DNA from: JAKOQB01 sp036824465
GTDB lineage: Bacteria; Pseudomonadota; Gammaproteobacteria; Burkholderiales; Burkholderiaceae_F
Assembly: GCA_036824465.1 (NCBI GenBank)
Contig: DAITAC010000087.1
Span: 1-16,441, forward strand
Direction: 5' to 3'
Length of the DNA: 16,441 bases
Part shown: positions 6,360 through 13,847 of the stretch, in pieces
Layout of the letters: each line of letters opens with the position of its first letter
Position numbering within the stretch: position 1 is the stretch's first letter
Position numbers and translations under genes: made by a program
The notes under the pieces: generated by a model
Seen by the model: only the letters and a program-made list of their open reading frames with translations
Told to the model about the DNA's origin: nothing
Database searches by the model: none

Positions 6360-6463
6360 CAGCGGCCGGCCAGTCGAGTTGCCTGCCTGATGCCGCAATG
6401 AGTCGTCCGTCGCGGACCTTGACGAGAAGCGTTTGTTGCGACCGGCGTAGCATCCGCGTCGCA

Positions 6464-6492
6464 TTGACGCGGCGCGATCTGCGCCGAATCAA
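6464..6492 (+). promoter_or_regulatory. Possible promoter with a palindromic spacer upstream of the adaptor gene
   Basis: TTGACG at 6464-6469 is a good -35-like hexamer. AATCAA at 6487-6492 is a weak -10-like hexamer 17 bases on. The whole spacer is an inverted repeat: CGGCGC at 6470-6475, GATCT, then GCGCCG at 6481-6486. The ATG of the adaptor gene lies 56 bases beyond. A repeat placed here could be an operator, but the -10 match is poor. Confidence 0.25.
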
Positions 6493-6548
6493 GGTCCCGC
6501 GCGAGTGGGCGACTACGCTGGACTTGCGTTCGACTGAAATCCTTCGCA

Positions 6549-7715
6549 ATGGAAAACCAGAAACTCTGGCTTCGCCGCGGTCTGATCGCGCTCGCGCTCC
6601 TCGCGGTTCTCGCCGCCGTGGTCTGGTGGGTCGGACGACCGAAACCGATTGCGGTCGTGCTGACCGAAGTCGGCCGCGGCAAGGTCGAATCGACGATCGC
6701 TAATACGCGCGCAGGGGAGGTCGAAGCCTGCTTGCGCACCAAGATGTCGACGATCATCGGCGGCCGCATCGAGGTGCTCAACGTCAAGGAGGGCGACAAG
6801 GTCAAGAAGGGCCAGGTGCTGATGCAGTTGTGGAACGACGATATCCAGGCGCAGGAAGGAGTCGCACGCGCGCAGACGGAAACCGCACGCAAGCGCGTGA
6901 CCGAGGCATGCACGCTGGCGGATAGCGCAGAGCGCGAAGCGGCGCGGCAGACGGAGCTGTATACAAAGGGCTTTGTCTCCATCAACGCGATCGACGCCGC
7001 GCGCGCTGCGGCCGATGCCAAGCGTGCCGCGTGCGCGACCTCGAAGGCCGATGTCGCGCAGGGCGAAGCCAGCACCAGACTTGCGCGCGTGCAGCGCGGC
7101 CGCACCGTGCTGATCGCGCCATTCGACGGCACGGTCGCCAAGATTGTGGGTGAACTCGGCGAGTACTCGACGCCTTCGCCACCGGGCGTGCCGACACCGC
7201 CCGCGATCGACCTGATCGACGAGTCGTGTCTGTACGTGAAGGCGCCTATGGATGAAGTCGACGCGCCGAAGATCACATCCGGCCAGACGGTGCGCATCTC
7301 GCTCGATGCGCTACCGGGGCGTTCATTCGCCGGCAAGGTCAAGCGCGTGGCGCCGTATGTGACCGCGGTCGAGAAGCAGGCGCGCACGGTGGATGTCGAA
7401 GCCACGTTCGATCAGCCCGACAAGGTCGGTCGCCTGCTGGTCGGCTACAGCGCGAATGTGGAAGTGGTGCTCGACACCCGTGACAACGTGCTGCGGGTGC
7501 CGACCGCGGCGCTGCTCGAAGGCGGACGCGTGCTGGTGGTCGGAACCGATGACAAACTGGCCGAGCGCAAGCTCAAGACCGGCGTGTCGAACTGGGAATT
7601 CACCGAAGTGATCGAGGGGCTCGCCGCCGGCGACAAGATCGTCACCTCGCTCGAGCGTACCGGTGTCAAGGCCGGCGCGCTCGTCGTGGCCGAAGAAAAG
7701 GCCGCCGTTAAGTAG
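6549..7715 (+). CDS. HlyD/MacA-type periplasmic adaptor (membrane fusion) protein
   Basis: The product has 388 residues from ATG 6549; the ribosome site is weak. A single N-terminal membrane anchor spans about residues 10-29 after K5 and R9-R10. The first lipoyl half-motif is near 68-95 (I-G-G-R-I-E-V-L-N-V-K-E-G-D-K-V-K-K-G-Q-V-L), followed by an Ala/Glu/Arg-rich coiled-coil hairpin at about 97-184. The second lipoyl half is at 186-206 (L-I-A-P-F-D-G-T-V-A). Beta-barrel and membrane-proximal domains follow, ending L-x-A-G-D-K-I-V. Such adaptors bridge an inner-membrane transporter and an outer-membrane channel. The likely partner ATPase and permeases lie over 4 kb downstream at 11929-15043, beyond unrelated genes. 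The proline-rich loop at 209-218 and cysteines 61, 121, 162 and 227 are unusual for the family. Confidence 0.88.
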   Translation: MENQKLWLRRGLIALALLAVLAAVVWWVGRPKPIAVVLTEVGRGKVESTIANTRAGEVEACLRTKMSTIIGGRIEVLNVKEGDKVKKGQVLMQLWNDDIQAQEGVARAQTETARKRVTEACTLADSAEREAARQTELYTKGFVSINAIDAARAAADAKRAACATSKADVAQGEASTRLARVQRGRTVLIAPFDGTVAKIVGELGEYSTPSPPGVPTPPAIDLIDESCLYVKAPMDEVDAPKITSGQTVRISLDALPGRSFAGKVKRVAPYVTAVEKQARTVDVEATFDQPDKVGRLLVGYSANVEVVLDTRDNVLRVPTAALLEGGRVLVVGTDDKLAERKLKTGVSNWEFTEVIEGLAAGDKIVTSLERTGVKAGALVVAEEKAAVK

Positions 7716-7730
7716 TTTCGTTGATCTGCG

Positions 7731-7749
7731 GTTGCGCCATTGGCGCAAC
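7731..7749 (+). terminator. Strong hairpin after the adaptor gene, possible terminator
   Basis: GTTGCGCC at 7731-7738 and GGCGCAAC at 7742-7749 form a perfect 8-bp stem with an ATT loop. It starts 16 bases after the adaptor stop codon. There is no T run, so termination is inferred from position and stem strength only. The remaining bases to the PHA synthase ATG at 7875 hold no gene. Confidence 0.45.
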
Positions 7750-7874
7750 GACACGGCACGGAGTTGAGACGCGTCAACGCCGCATCCCCTGCGACTCGCA
7801 TGCTTTTGCCATAGACGGCGCGGCGACTGAAATCGTCCGTACGCAAGCGCCTTGAACTTCGCAGAAAGATCCCG

Positions 7875-9713
7875 ATGGCAAATGCCCGCTTGAAACTGGT
7901 CAGTGCGCGTGGGCGCAAGACCGAGACATCGAATCCTCCGCCGCCACCGCGCGCGCCCGTGAAGGCGATCGAGCCGCCCTCTGAGGAGTACCTGGCCGAG
8001 CCGGTGCCGCTCTCGAACTATGACCGCGCGATACGCGCGGCCGTGGCGCGCGCCAGCCGCGGCATTGCGTGGCCGTCGCTGGTGTCCGCGTGGGCCGACT
8101 GGTACTGGCATCTGGCGGCTGCGCCGGGCAAGCAGATGGAACTGGCGAGCAAGGCACAGCGCAAGGCGAGCCGCTTCGCACTGTATGCGATGGAATGCGC
8201 GCAGGGCACAGGCGCGCCGTGCATCGAGCCGCTGCCGCAGGACCGCCGTTTTGTGGACTCGGGATGGCAGGAGTTTCCGTTCAATCTGATCCACCAGTCA
8301 TTCCTGCTGACGCAACAGTGGCTTTGGAACGCAACCAACCACGTCACGGGCGTCAGTCGCCATCACGAACGCATGGTGACGTTCACCGCGCGCCAGGCGC
8401 TCGACGTGATGAGCCCGACCAATTTCATCTGGACCAATCCCGAGGTGATCGCCCGCACGGTGGAGACAGGCGGGCAGAACCTGGTCCAGGGCGCGGCCGA
8501 CTGGTGGCGCGACAGCCTCGCGCTGTTTGCCGGCAAGCCACGCAGCGATGGCTTGACCTTCAGGCCCGGCCATGAGGTCGCGATCACGCCCGGCAAGGTT
8601 GTGATGCGTAACGACCTGATCGAACTGATCCAGTATCAACCCGCGACCGACACGGTCTATACGCAGCCGGTACTGATCGTGCCGTCGCCGATCCTGAAGT
8701 ACTACATCCTCGATCTGTCGCCCAGCAACTCGCTGGTGCGGTATCTGGTCGGCAAGGGACACACGGTGTTCATGCTGTCGTGGCGCAATCCCGATGCGCG
8801 CGATCGTGAACTCGGGGTCGATCACTACCTGCGGCTCGGCATCCGCGCCGCGATTGATGCCGCCAGCGCGATCACCGGACAGAAGTTGCACGCGGTCGGC
8901 TACTGCCTGGGTGGGACATTCCTCGCGGCGCTCGCCGCCTCGATGGCAGGCGCGGGTGACGATCGGCTGGGATCACTGACGCTGCTCGCCGCCGAAGTGG
9001 ACTTCACCGAGGCCGGCGAACTGTCGATCTTCATCGACGACAGCCAGCTTGCGTATCTCGAAGACCTGACATGGGAGCAGGGCTATCTCGACGGCAAGCA
9101 GATGTCGGGCGCCTTCACGCTGCTCAACTCCAACGACCTGATCTGGTCGCGCATCGTGCGCCAGTACCTGATGGCCGAGCCGCAGAAGCTCACCGATCTG
9201 TCAGCCTGGAACATCGATACCACGCGGCTGCCGCATCGGATGCATACCGAGTATTTGCGCAACCTGTACCTGAACAACGACCTCGCGTCGGGTCGCATGC
9301 GCTACGACGGCCGCTCGATTGCGCTGTCAGACATTCGGGCGCCGGTATTCGTCGTGGGCACTGAGCGCGATCACGTCGCGCCCTGGAAGTCCGTCTACAT
9401 GCTGAACCTGTATGCCGACGCCGATATCACGTTCTGCCTCACCAGCGGCGGGCACAACGTCGGCATCGTCAATCCGCCCGAGGCCGAGGCGCCACCGCGG
9501 CACTATCGGATCGCGACCAAGAAGGAGGGGGATCGCTATATCGATCCGGATCGATGGTTCGCGCGCACCGTTGCGCAGACTGGATCGTGGTGGCCGGCAT
9601 GGCAGGCATGGCTCGAGGAGAGGTCAGGTGAACGAGGCAAGCCGCCGACCATGGGTAATCGCGATTTCGTGCCGATGGAGAAAGCGCCCGGGACGTATGT
9701 GCTGATGCGCTAG
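7875..9713 (+). CDS. phaC: Polyhydroxyalkanoate synthase (PhaC)
   Basis: The product has 612 residues from ATG 7875, close to class I PhaC length. It polymerises 3-hydroxyacyl-CoA into PHA at the granule surface. The catalytic triad can be read directly: Cys344 in the lipase-like box G-Y-C-L-G-G (342-347), Asp499 in T-E-R-D-H-V-A-P-W, and His527 in S-G-G-H-N. Other hallmarks are the N-terminal-domain stretch N-L-V-Q-G-A-A-D-W-W near residues 202-211, L-I-V-P-S-P-I-L-K-Y-Y-I-L-D-L near 267-281, and F-M-L-S-W-R-N-P. Residues 1-50 are Arg- and Pro-rich with P-P-P-P-P at 21-25, unlike the conserved body. No phaA, phaB, phasin or regulator is nearby, so precursors must come from elsewhere. The gene lies inside the split efflux locus and is convergent with the minus-strand TAXI gene. 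Confidence 0.94.
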   Translation: MANARLKLVSARGRKTETSNPPPPPRAPVKAIEPPSEEYLAEPVPLSNYDRAIRAAVARASRGIAWPSLVSAWADWYWHLAAAPGKQMELASKAQRKASRFALYAMECAQGTGAPCIEPLPQDRRFVDSGWQEFPFNLIHQSFLLTQQWLWNATNHVTGVSRHHERMVTFTARQALDVMSPTNFIWTNPEVIARTVETGGQNLVQGAADWWRDSLALFAGKPRSDGLTFRPGHEVAITPGKVVMRNDLIELIQYQPATDTVYTQPVLIVPSPILKYYILDLSPSNSLVRYLVGKGHTVFMLSWRNPDARDRELGVDHYLRLGIRAAIDAASAITGQKLHAVGYCLGGTFLAALAASMAGAGDDRLGSLTLLAAEVDFTEAGELSIFIDDSQLAYLEDLTWEQGYLDGKQMSGAFTLLNSNDLIWSRIVRQYLMAEPQKLTDLSAWNIDTTRLPHRMHTEYLRNLYLNNDLASGRMRYDGRSIALSDIRAPVFVVGTERDHVAPWKSVYMLNLYADADITFCLTSGGHNVGIVNPPEAEAPPRHYRIATKKEGDRYIDPDRWFARTVAQTGSWWPAWQAWLEERSGERGKPPTMGNRDFVPMEKAPGTYVLMR

Positions 9714-9724
9714 CCCCACGCCTC

Positions 9725-9753
9725 CCGACCGAGCGTATTGCGAAGCGGGTCGG
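9725..9753. terminator. Inverted repeat between convergent genes, weak bidirectional terminator candidate
   Basis: CCGACC at 9725-9730 is the reverse complement of GGTCGG at 9748-9753, with 17 bases between. It lies in the short gap between the stop codons of phaC (9713) and the minus-strand gene (9772), where a shared terminator would be expected. The stem is only 6 bp and there is no T run on either strand. Confidence 0.3.
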
Positions 9754-9771
9754 TGGCGGTGAGCGCGCGAG

Positions 9772-10806
9772 TCACTCGCACAGGCCGAGTATTTTTTGCT
9801 CGATCGTGCAAACGCTGCGTTTGGCTTGGACCGGCGCGGCACAGCGACTGATTTCGCGCGTGATTGGCGTGTAGTACTGCCAGCCCTTTCCGAGCTCCGG
9901 CAAGGCCAACTCGACCTCCTTCCACTTCGGATGTCCCTGTGCGCGCAGCGTTTCGAAATTCTCACACAGCGACCGGCCGAACTTCGAAAGATTGACGACG
10001 GTTTGCGTCAGGTTGTAGTCATAGGTGACCAGGAAGGCCTTGACCGCAAGGCCCGGGACGTCCTCGCTCAACAGATTGGGATAGTTCGCCGCCCGCACGG
10101 TCGACTGAAAATAGGTCTTCAGTACTTCCTTGCTCGTCGGATGATTGGGGTCGAACTTCAGCAGTTTGATCAGCGCGCGCGCCTCGGATTTCATGTCGAC
10201 GAGCAGCTTGGCTGGCTGGCCGGCGACGACGACGACCACGTCGATGGACTTGTCGGTCACCAGCTTCGCCAGCCCGTCTTCATTCGACAGGAAGGTCGTG
10301 GTCGGTTCGGGGATCGGCTCCTTGAACAGCAGCCGATAGATCGTTGTCGCCGACATCGCGGTACCGCTGCGCAGCGGTCCGACGCTGATCCGCGCCCCTC
10401 TGATCTCATGCACCCAATTCAGCGGCGAGTCGGCGCGCGCGATGAAATAGATCTCCTCGTTGTACAGCGGCAGGATCACGCGCAATGGTCGGATGATGAC
10501 GGCCGCCTCCGACTTGCCAGCCTGGCTCTCATTGATGAACGCTTGATACACGTCCGACTGCACCAGCGCGAATTTCACGCCCTGTTCATATCGCAATCGG
10601 TGCACGTTTTCGGCCGAACCCGCCGACGGCAGCGCTTCCAGTTCGATGCCCGCGGCAGGCGCGACGAACTTGGCAAGGTCGCGGCCGATTTGTATGTAGG
10701 TTCCTTTTTCCGAAGCAGTGACGATCTTGTACGGTGTCGCGGCGCGCACAGCGCCGCCCAGCCCGACGAGAAGCAGGCAAACGAGGGCAAGGCACAGACG
10801 CGGCAT
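9772..10806 (-). CDS. TAXI-family (TRAP-associated) periplasmic solute-binding protein, with Cys-rich C-terminal tail
   Basis: The product has 344 residues. The start at 10806 is set by a GGGAGA site just upstream and by the signal peptide that follows: basic R3, hydrophobic 4-19, cleavage near A-V-R-A (19-22). TAXI features are G-T-Y-I-Q-I-G-R-D-L-A-K-F-V at 35-48, S-A-G-S-A-E-N-V at 61-68, F-A-L-V-Q-S-D-V at 79-86 and S-V-G-P-L-R-S-G-T-A at 141-150. TAXI proteins normally hand acidic solutes to a TRAP membrane component, and none is present here. Residues 278-344 extend past the usual core and carry cysteines 281, 322, 333 and 343. The last 12 residues contain C-T-x5-L-x-L-C. The gene begins 4 bases after the zinc-ribbon gene, whose stop codon overlaps its ribosome site, so the two are probably coupled. 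Confidence 0.87.
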   Translation of the reverse strand: MPRLCLALVCLLLVGLGGAVRAATPYKIVTASEKGTYIQIGRDLAKFVAPAAGIELEALPSAGSAENVHRLRYEQGVKFALVQSDVYQAFINESQAGKSEAAVIIRPLRVILPLYNEEIYFIARADSPLNWVHEIRGARISVGPLRSGTAMSATTIYRLLFKEPIPEPTTTFLSNEDGLAKLVTDKSIDVVVVVAGQPAKLLVDMKSEARALIKLLKFDPNHPTSKEVLKTYFQSTVRAANYPNLLSEDVPGLAVKAFLVTYDYNLTQTVVNLSKFGRSLCENFETLRAQGHPKWKEVELALPELGKGWQYYTPITREISRCAAPVQAKRSVCTIEQKILGLCE

Positions 10807-10810
10807 TGGG

Positions 10811-11692
10811 TCATCTCCCTTCGATCGACTGATCTGGGCTGCACAGCGCGAGCGCCGCCAGGTTCGGCGTGCACGGCTGCTTCGCTTGCGTTCGTATGGC
10901 GGTAGCACGGTTAGGTGGTGCGGCCGCTGCTGTCGACCTTACGGCGCGGCGCGGCTGCGCATCGGCTGTCGGCACCGGCGGCGTAGCCGATGTGGCTGGA
11001 GTCGGATTCGGCGGCGCACCCACCGGGTCGGCGGCTCGCGTCGTGTCCAGCGGCGTGCCATCCGGCGCGATCGCTGTCGCTGGTACCAGTTCCTTTGATT
11101 GCAGGACAGGTTTGATCAAGCCCGCTGCTGGCGAGGTCAAGGGCACTGTCGGAGTGCCGATCGCGGTTATCGTCGCGCCATCCGTTCGGGTTGCGCCGGA
11201 TGCTTGGGCCTGCGCCGACGGTCCCGCATCGGATTGCAGGCGATGGGCGAGAAATCCCCCAACGACGACGGCCACGATAAGAATCGGAACCAGCGCAATA
11301 CGTCGGCGCCGTCCAAGCAGACCCGCGGCGATATCAGCGGTATGTGCCGCGGCATCCGTATTTGCAGCAACAGGACGCGCCGCGCGATGCGCCCGCGCAG
11401 CCCTTGAGGAAGCGATAGCTCTTGGCACCGACTCGATCACGGTTCGACCGAAAATCGGGTCAAGCTCGTCGACTGCTTGCGATGTTGCCGGCGCGAAGAT
11501 CGACTCAGACACGACGCCGGTCGCGAGCATGGTCTCGCCGCACGCACGACAGTTGGATGCCAGTACATCGTTGGCAGCGCCACAGGAAAGGCAGAAGCGG
11601 CGCTGCAGCGTCGAGCCGCAACCAACGCAGACCCCCGATCCCTGTGGATTGCGCTGATGGCACTCGGGGCACTCGTGAAAGCGAAACATCAT
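10811..11692 (-). CDS. Double zinc-ribbon, single-pass membrane protein with disordered periplasmic tail
   Basis: The product has 293 residues from ATG 11692 (a second ATG follows at once). Residues 1-51 hold two zinc-ribbon modules: C8-x2-C11 with C22-x2-C25, and C34-x2-C37 with C48-x2-C51. A low-complexity Ala/Arg linker follows. Then R128-R-R-R precedes a hydrophobic segment at about 132-149, which predicts cytoplasmic zinc ribbons and an outside C-terminus. Residues 155-270 are rich in Ala, Pro and Thr and probably disordered. The end carries C274-T-x5-L-x-L-C284, matching the tail of the protein encoded just downstream. The zinc ribbons could bind protein, RNA or DNA. I do not recognise a named family with this whole layout. 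The function is unknown; a membrane sensor or scaffold is an inference. Confidence 0.82.
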   Translation of the reverse strand: MMFRFHECPECHQRNPQGSGVCVGCGSTLQRRFCLSCGAANDVLASNCRACGETMLATGVVSESIFAPATSQAVDELDPIFGRTVIESVPRAIASSRAARAHRAARPVAANTDAAAHTADIAAGLLGRRRRIALVPILIVAVVVGGFLAHRLQSDAGPSAQAQASGATRTDGATITAIGTPTVPLTSPAAGLIKPVLQSKELVPATAIAPDGTPLDTTRAADPVGAPPNPTPATSATPPVPTADAQPRRAVRSTAAAAPPNRATAIRTQAKQPCTPNLAALALCSPDQSIEGR

Positions 11693-11718
11693 CCCCGCCG
11701 GTAGTACCGACTCCAGCG

Positions 11719-11747
11719 ATTGTGTTTTTCAGTTACGGTCTGCGCAA
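11719..11747 (-). promoter_or_regulatory. Possible promoter for the zinc-ribbon/TAXI pair
   Basis: Reading on the minus strand, TTGCGC (11747-11742) and CACAAT (11724-11719) are separated by 17 bases and lie 27 bases before the zinc-ribbon ATG. Both hexamers match the sigma-70 consensus only in part. The rest of the 236-base divergent gap to the ABC ATPase holds no gene. On the plus side I see TATAGT at 11892-11897 without a matching -35. Confidence 0.25.
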
Positions 11748-11928
11748 TACCGTGTGCGGCGAACTATCGGCCTAGCGCGTGCGAGCAGCCGTCTGTTTCG
11801 CGTCGACTTGGAGCGCATTCACTTGATCCCCGTCAACTTCCCGGGCCAAATGTTCTGAAATCGCTCGGCGGCTCACCCTTCTACGGCCGCTTATAGTCCG
11901 CCAAGGCGGCAAGCAGGTACAAGAAGAC

Positions 11929-12639
11929 GTGACGACTCCAGGCAACGGCGCGCTGATAGAACTCACCGGCATCGAACGCGTGTTCCATCTCGGTGACAGC
12001 GAGGTGCACGCGCTGCACGAACTCGACCTCGCGATCGCGCCCGGTGAATACGTGGCCGTCATGGGTCCCTCGGGGTCGGGCAAATCGACACTGCTGAATC
12101 TCATCGGGCTCCTGGACCGGCCCACCACGGGCCGCTACCTGCTGGAAGGACGCGACGTCACCACGCTGTCGCCGGAGGAGCAGGCGCGCGTGCGCAGCCA
12201 GCGCATCGGCTTCGTGTTCCAGAGCTTTCACCTGGTGGCGCGTCTCACGGCGGCGGAGAACATCGCGCTGCCGATGATGCTGGCGGGAATCGCGCCGCGT
12301 GAGCGCGCGACTCGGGTTGCGCAGGCGCTGAAGGACTACGGCCTGGCCGATCGTGCCCAGCATCGTCCCGATCAGCTGTCGGGCGGGCAGCGGCAGCGCG
12401 TCGCGATCGCGCGCGCGACCATCATGCAGCCGGCGCTGATCCTCGCCGATGAGCCGACCGGCAATCTCGACCGCGCCACCGGAGAAGAAGTGGTGCGACT
12501 GCTCGAGCAGTTGAATGCAGGCGGCGTCACGCTGATCGTTGTCACGCACGACCAGGCACTCGGCGCGCGCGCGCGCCGGCGCGTGCTGATGCAGGACGGC
12601 GCGGTGCTGCGGGATGAAACAAGTGCATTGACCTCCTGA
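11929..12639 (+). CDS. ABC transporter ATPase, MacB/LolD type
   Basis: The product has 236 residues from GTG 11929; the ribosome site (AAGAAG) is weak. All nucleotide-binding motifs are intact. They are Walker A G-P-S-G-S-G-K-S-T at 46-54, Q-loop Gln98, signature L-S-G-G-Q at 150-154, Walker B I-L-A-D-E at 171-175 with catalytic Glu175, D-loop G-N-L-D, and H-loop His207. The opening L-T-G-I-E-R-V-F-x-L-G and the D-E-P-T-G-N-L-D box are those of the MacB/LolD/FtsE group, which powers export or mechanotransmission across the envelope. It is a free-standing subunit, not fused to a permease as in E. coli MacB. Its stop overlaps the next start as TGATG (12637-12641), so the three ABC genes form one coupled unit. 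Confidence 0.94.
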   Translation: MTTPGNGALIELTGIERVFHLGDSEVHALHELDLAIAPGEYVAVMGPSGSGKSTLLNLIGLLDRPTTGRYLLEGRDVTTLSPEEQARVRSQRIGFVFQSFHLVARLTAAENIALPMMLAGIAPRERATRVAQALKDYGLADRAQHRPDQLSGGQRQRVAIARATIMQPALILADEPTGNLDRATGEEVVRLLEQLNAGGVTLIVVTHDQALGARARRRVLMQDGAVLRDETSALTS

Positions 12640-13847
12640 TGCGCAGCCTCGACGTGCTTCGGTTCTCGGTCGGCGCTGCCGCCGGCAACCCGCTGCGCAC
12701 GCTGCTGTCGATGCTCGCGATGTCGATCGGCGTGGCGGCGGTCGTGGTTCTGACCGCGCTGGGCGACGGCGCGCGCCGCTACGTGATCGATCAGTTCTCT
12801 GCGCTCGGCACCAATCTGGTGATCGTGCTGCCCGGCCGCACGCAGACCGGCGGCTTCTCGCCCGCCAACGTGGTGACCTCCACGCCACGCGACCTGACGG
12901 TGGACGATGCGCGTGCAGTACTGCGCGCTCCGGCCGTGTTGCGTGTCGCACCGGTTTCGGTTGGCAGCGCGGAACTGACCGTCGGCGGCAAGCTGCGCGC
13001 GACTGTCATCGTCGGCTCGGTCGCGGAGTACCGTGACATCCGCCGCTTCGAACTTGCGCAGGGCGGCTTTCTGCCGGAAGAAGACTGGTCGCATGGATCG
13101 CCGGTGATGGTGATCGGCGGCAAGGTGCGACGCGAACTTTTTGGTGCCGAGCCGGCGATCGGCCGCCTCGTGCGCGCGGGCGACCGGCGCTTCCGCGTGA
13201 TCGGCGTGCTGTCGACCAGCGGCATGGGGCTCGGCATGAATACCGACGAGCTCGCGTTCGTGCCGGTATCGATCGCGCAGCAGATGTTCAACACCAACAC
13301 GCTGTTCCGTATCCTCATCGAGGCGCGGCATCGCGACGGAATTGCCACGGCGAAGACGCAGGCGCAGGCGATCCTTAAGGCGCGCCACGAGGGCGAAGAA
13401 GACGTCACCGTCATCACGCAGGACGCCGTGCTCGCCACTTTCGACCGCGTGCTGGGAACACTGACCGTCGGCGTGGCCGGCATCGCGGCGATCAGCCTGG
13501 CGGTGGCCGGCATCCTGGTCATGAATGTGATGCTGGTGTCGGTCACGCAGCGCACGCCGGAGATTGGATTGCTCAAAGCGCTCGGTGCCACGCATGGCGC
13601 GATTCGCGCCGCGTTCATGACCGAGGCGGCGCTGTTATCGGCAATGGGCGGGCTGATCGGCTATGCGCTCGGCCTGGCGGGCGCGGCCGTGCTGCGTTAT
13701 CTGTATCCGATGTTTCCCGCGTACCCGCCCGACTGGGCCGTGGTGGCGGGACTGGGCACCGCGTTCGCAACCGGGCTCATATTCGGTGTGATGCCGGCAC
13801 GCAGAGCCGCACGGCTCGATCCGGTTCTTGCCTTGGCGAAGCGATGA
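12639..13847 (+). CDS. MacB-type ABC permease, first of two paralogues
   Basis: The product has 402 residues. ATG 12639 overlaps the ATPase stop by one base. The topology is that of MacB and related type VII ABC permeases: one membrane helix at about 21-42, a periplasmic domain from about 45 to 270, then three helices near 273-298, 328-352 and 366-388. The family motifs are visible: N-P-L-R-T-L-L-S near the start, T-P-E-I-G-L-L-K-A-L-G-A at 306-317 (the coupling region facing the ATPase), and M-P-A-R-R-A-A-R-L-D-P at 385-395. It is an inner-membrane protein that probably pairs with the second permease. Substrate is unknown; relatives export macrolides, peptides or lipoproteins. Confidence 0.92.
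   Translation: MRSLDVLRFSVGAAAGNPLRTLLSMLAMSIGVAAVVVLTALGDGARRYVIDQFSALGTNLVIVLPGRTQTGGFSPANVVTSTPRDLTVDDARAVLRAPAVLRVAPVSVGSAELTVGGKLRATVIVGSVAEYRDIRRFELAQGGFLPEEDWSHGSPVMVIGGKVRRELFGAEPAIGRLVRAGDRRFRVIGVLSTSGMGLGMNTDELAFVPVSIAQQMFNTNTLFRILIEARHRDGIATAKTQAQAILKARHEGEEDVTVITQDAVLATFDRVLGTLTVGVAGIAAISLAVAGILVMNVMLVSVTQRTPEIGLLKALGATHGAIRAAFMTEAALLSAMGGLIGYALGLAGAAVLRYLYPMFPAYPPDWAVVAGLGTAFATGLIFGVMPARRAARLDPVLALAKR

Noticed and set aside
6419..6453. TTGACG at 6419 as a second promoter before the adaptor
   Set aside because: The nearest -10-like hexamer (TAGCAT at 6448) is 23 bases away, too far for sigma-70.
6077..7405. 442-codon open frame on the minus strand
   Set aside because: It is antisense to the DUF167 and adaptor genes. 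The product is Ser/Thr/Arg-rich and lacks recognisable domains.
9796..10905. 369-codon plus-strand frame opposite the TAXI gene
   Set aside because: The minus strand has a signal peptide, TAXI motifs and a ribosome site. The plus frame has only Arg-rich, low-complexity sequence.
10807..10908. Upstream extension of the TAXI gene to 10908
   Set aside because: It would put 34 basic residues before a good signal peptide and overlap the end of the zinc-ribbon gene. The 10806 start has a ribosome site.
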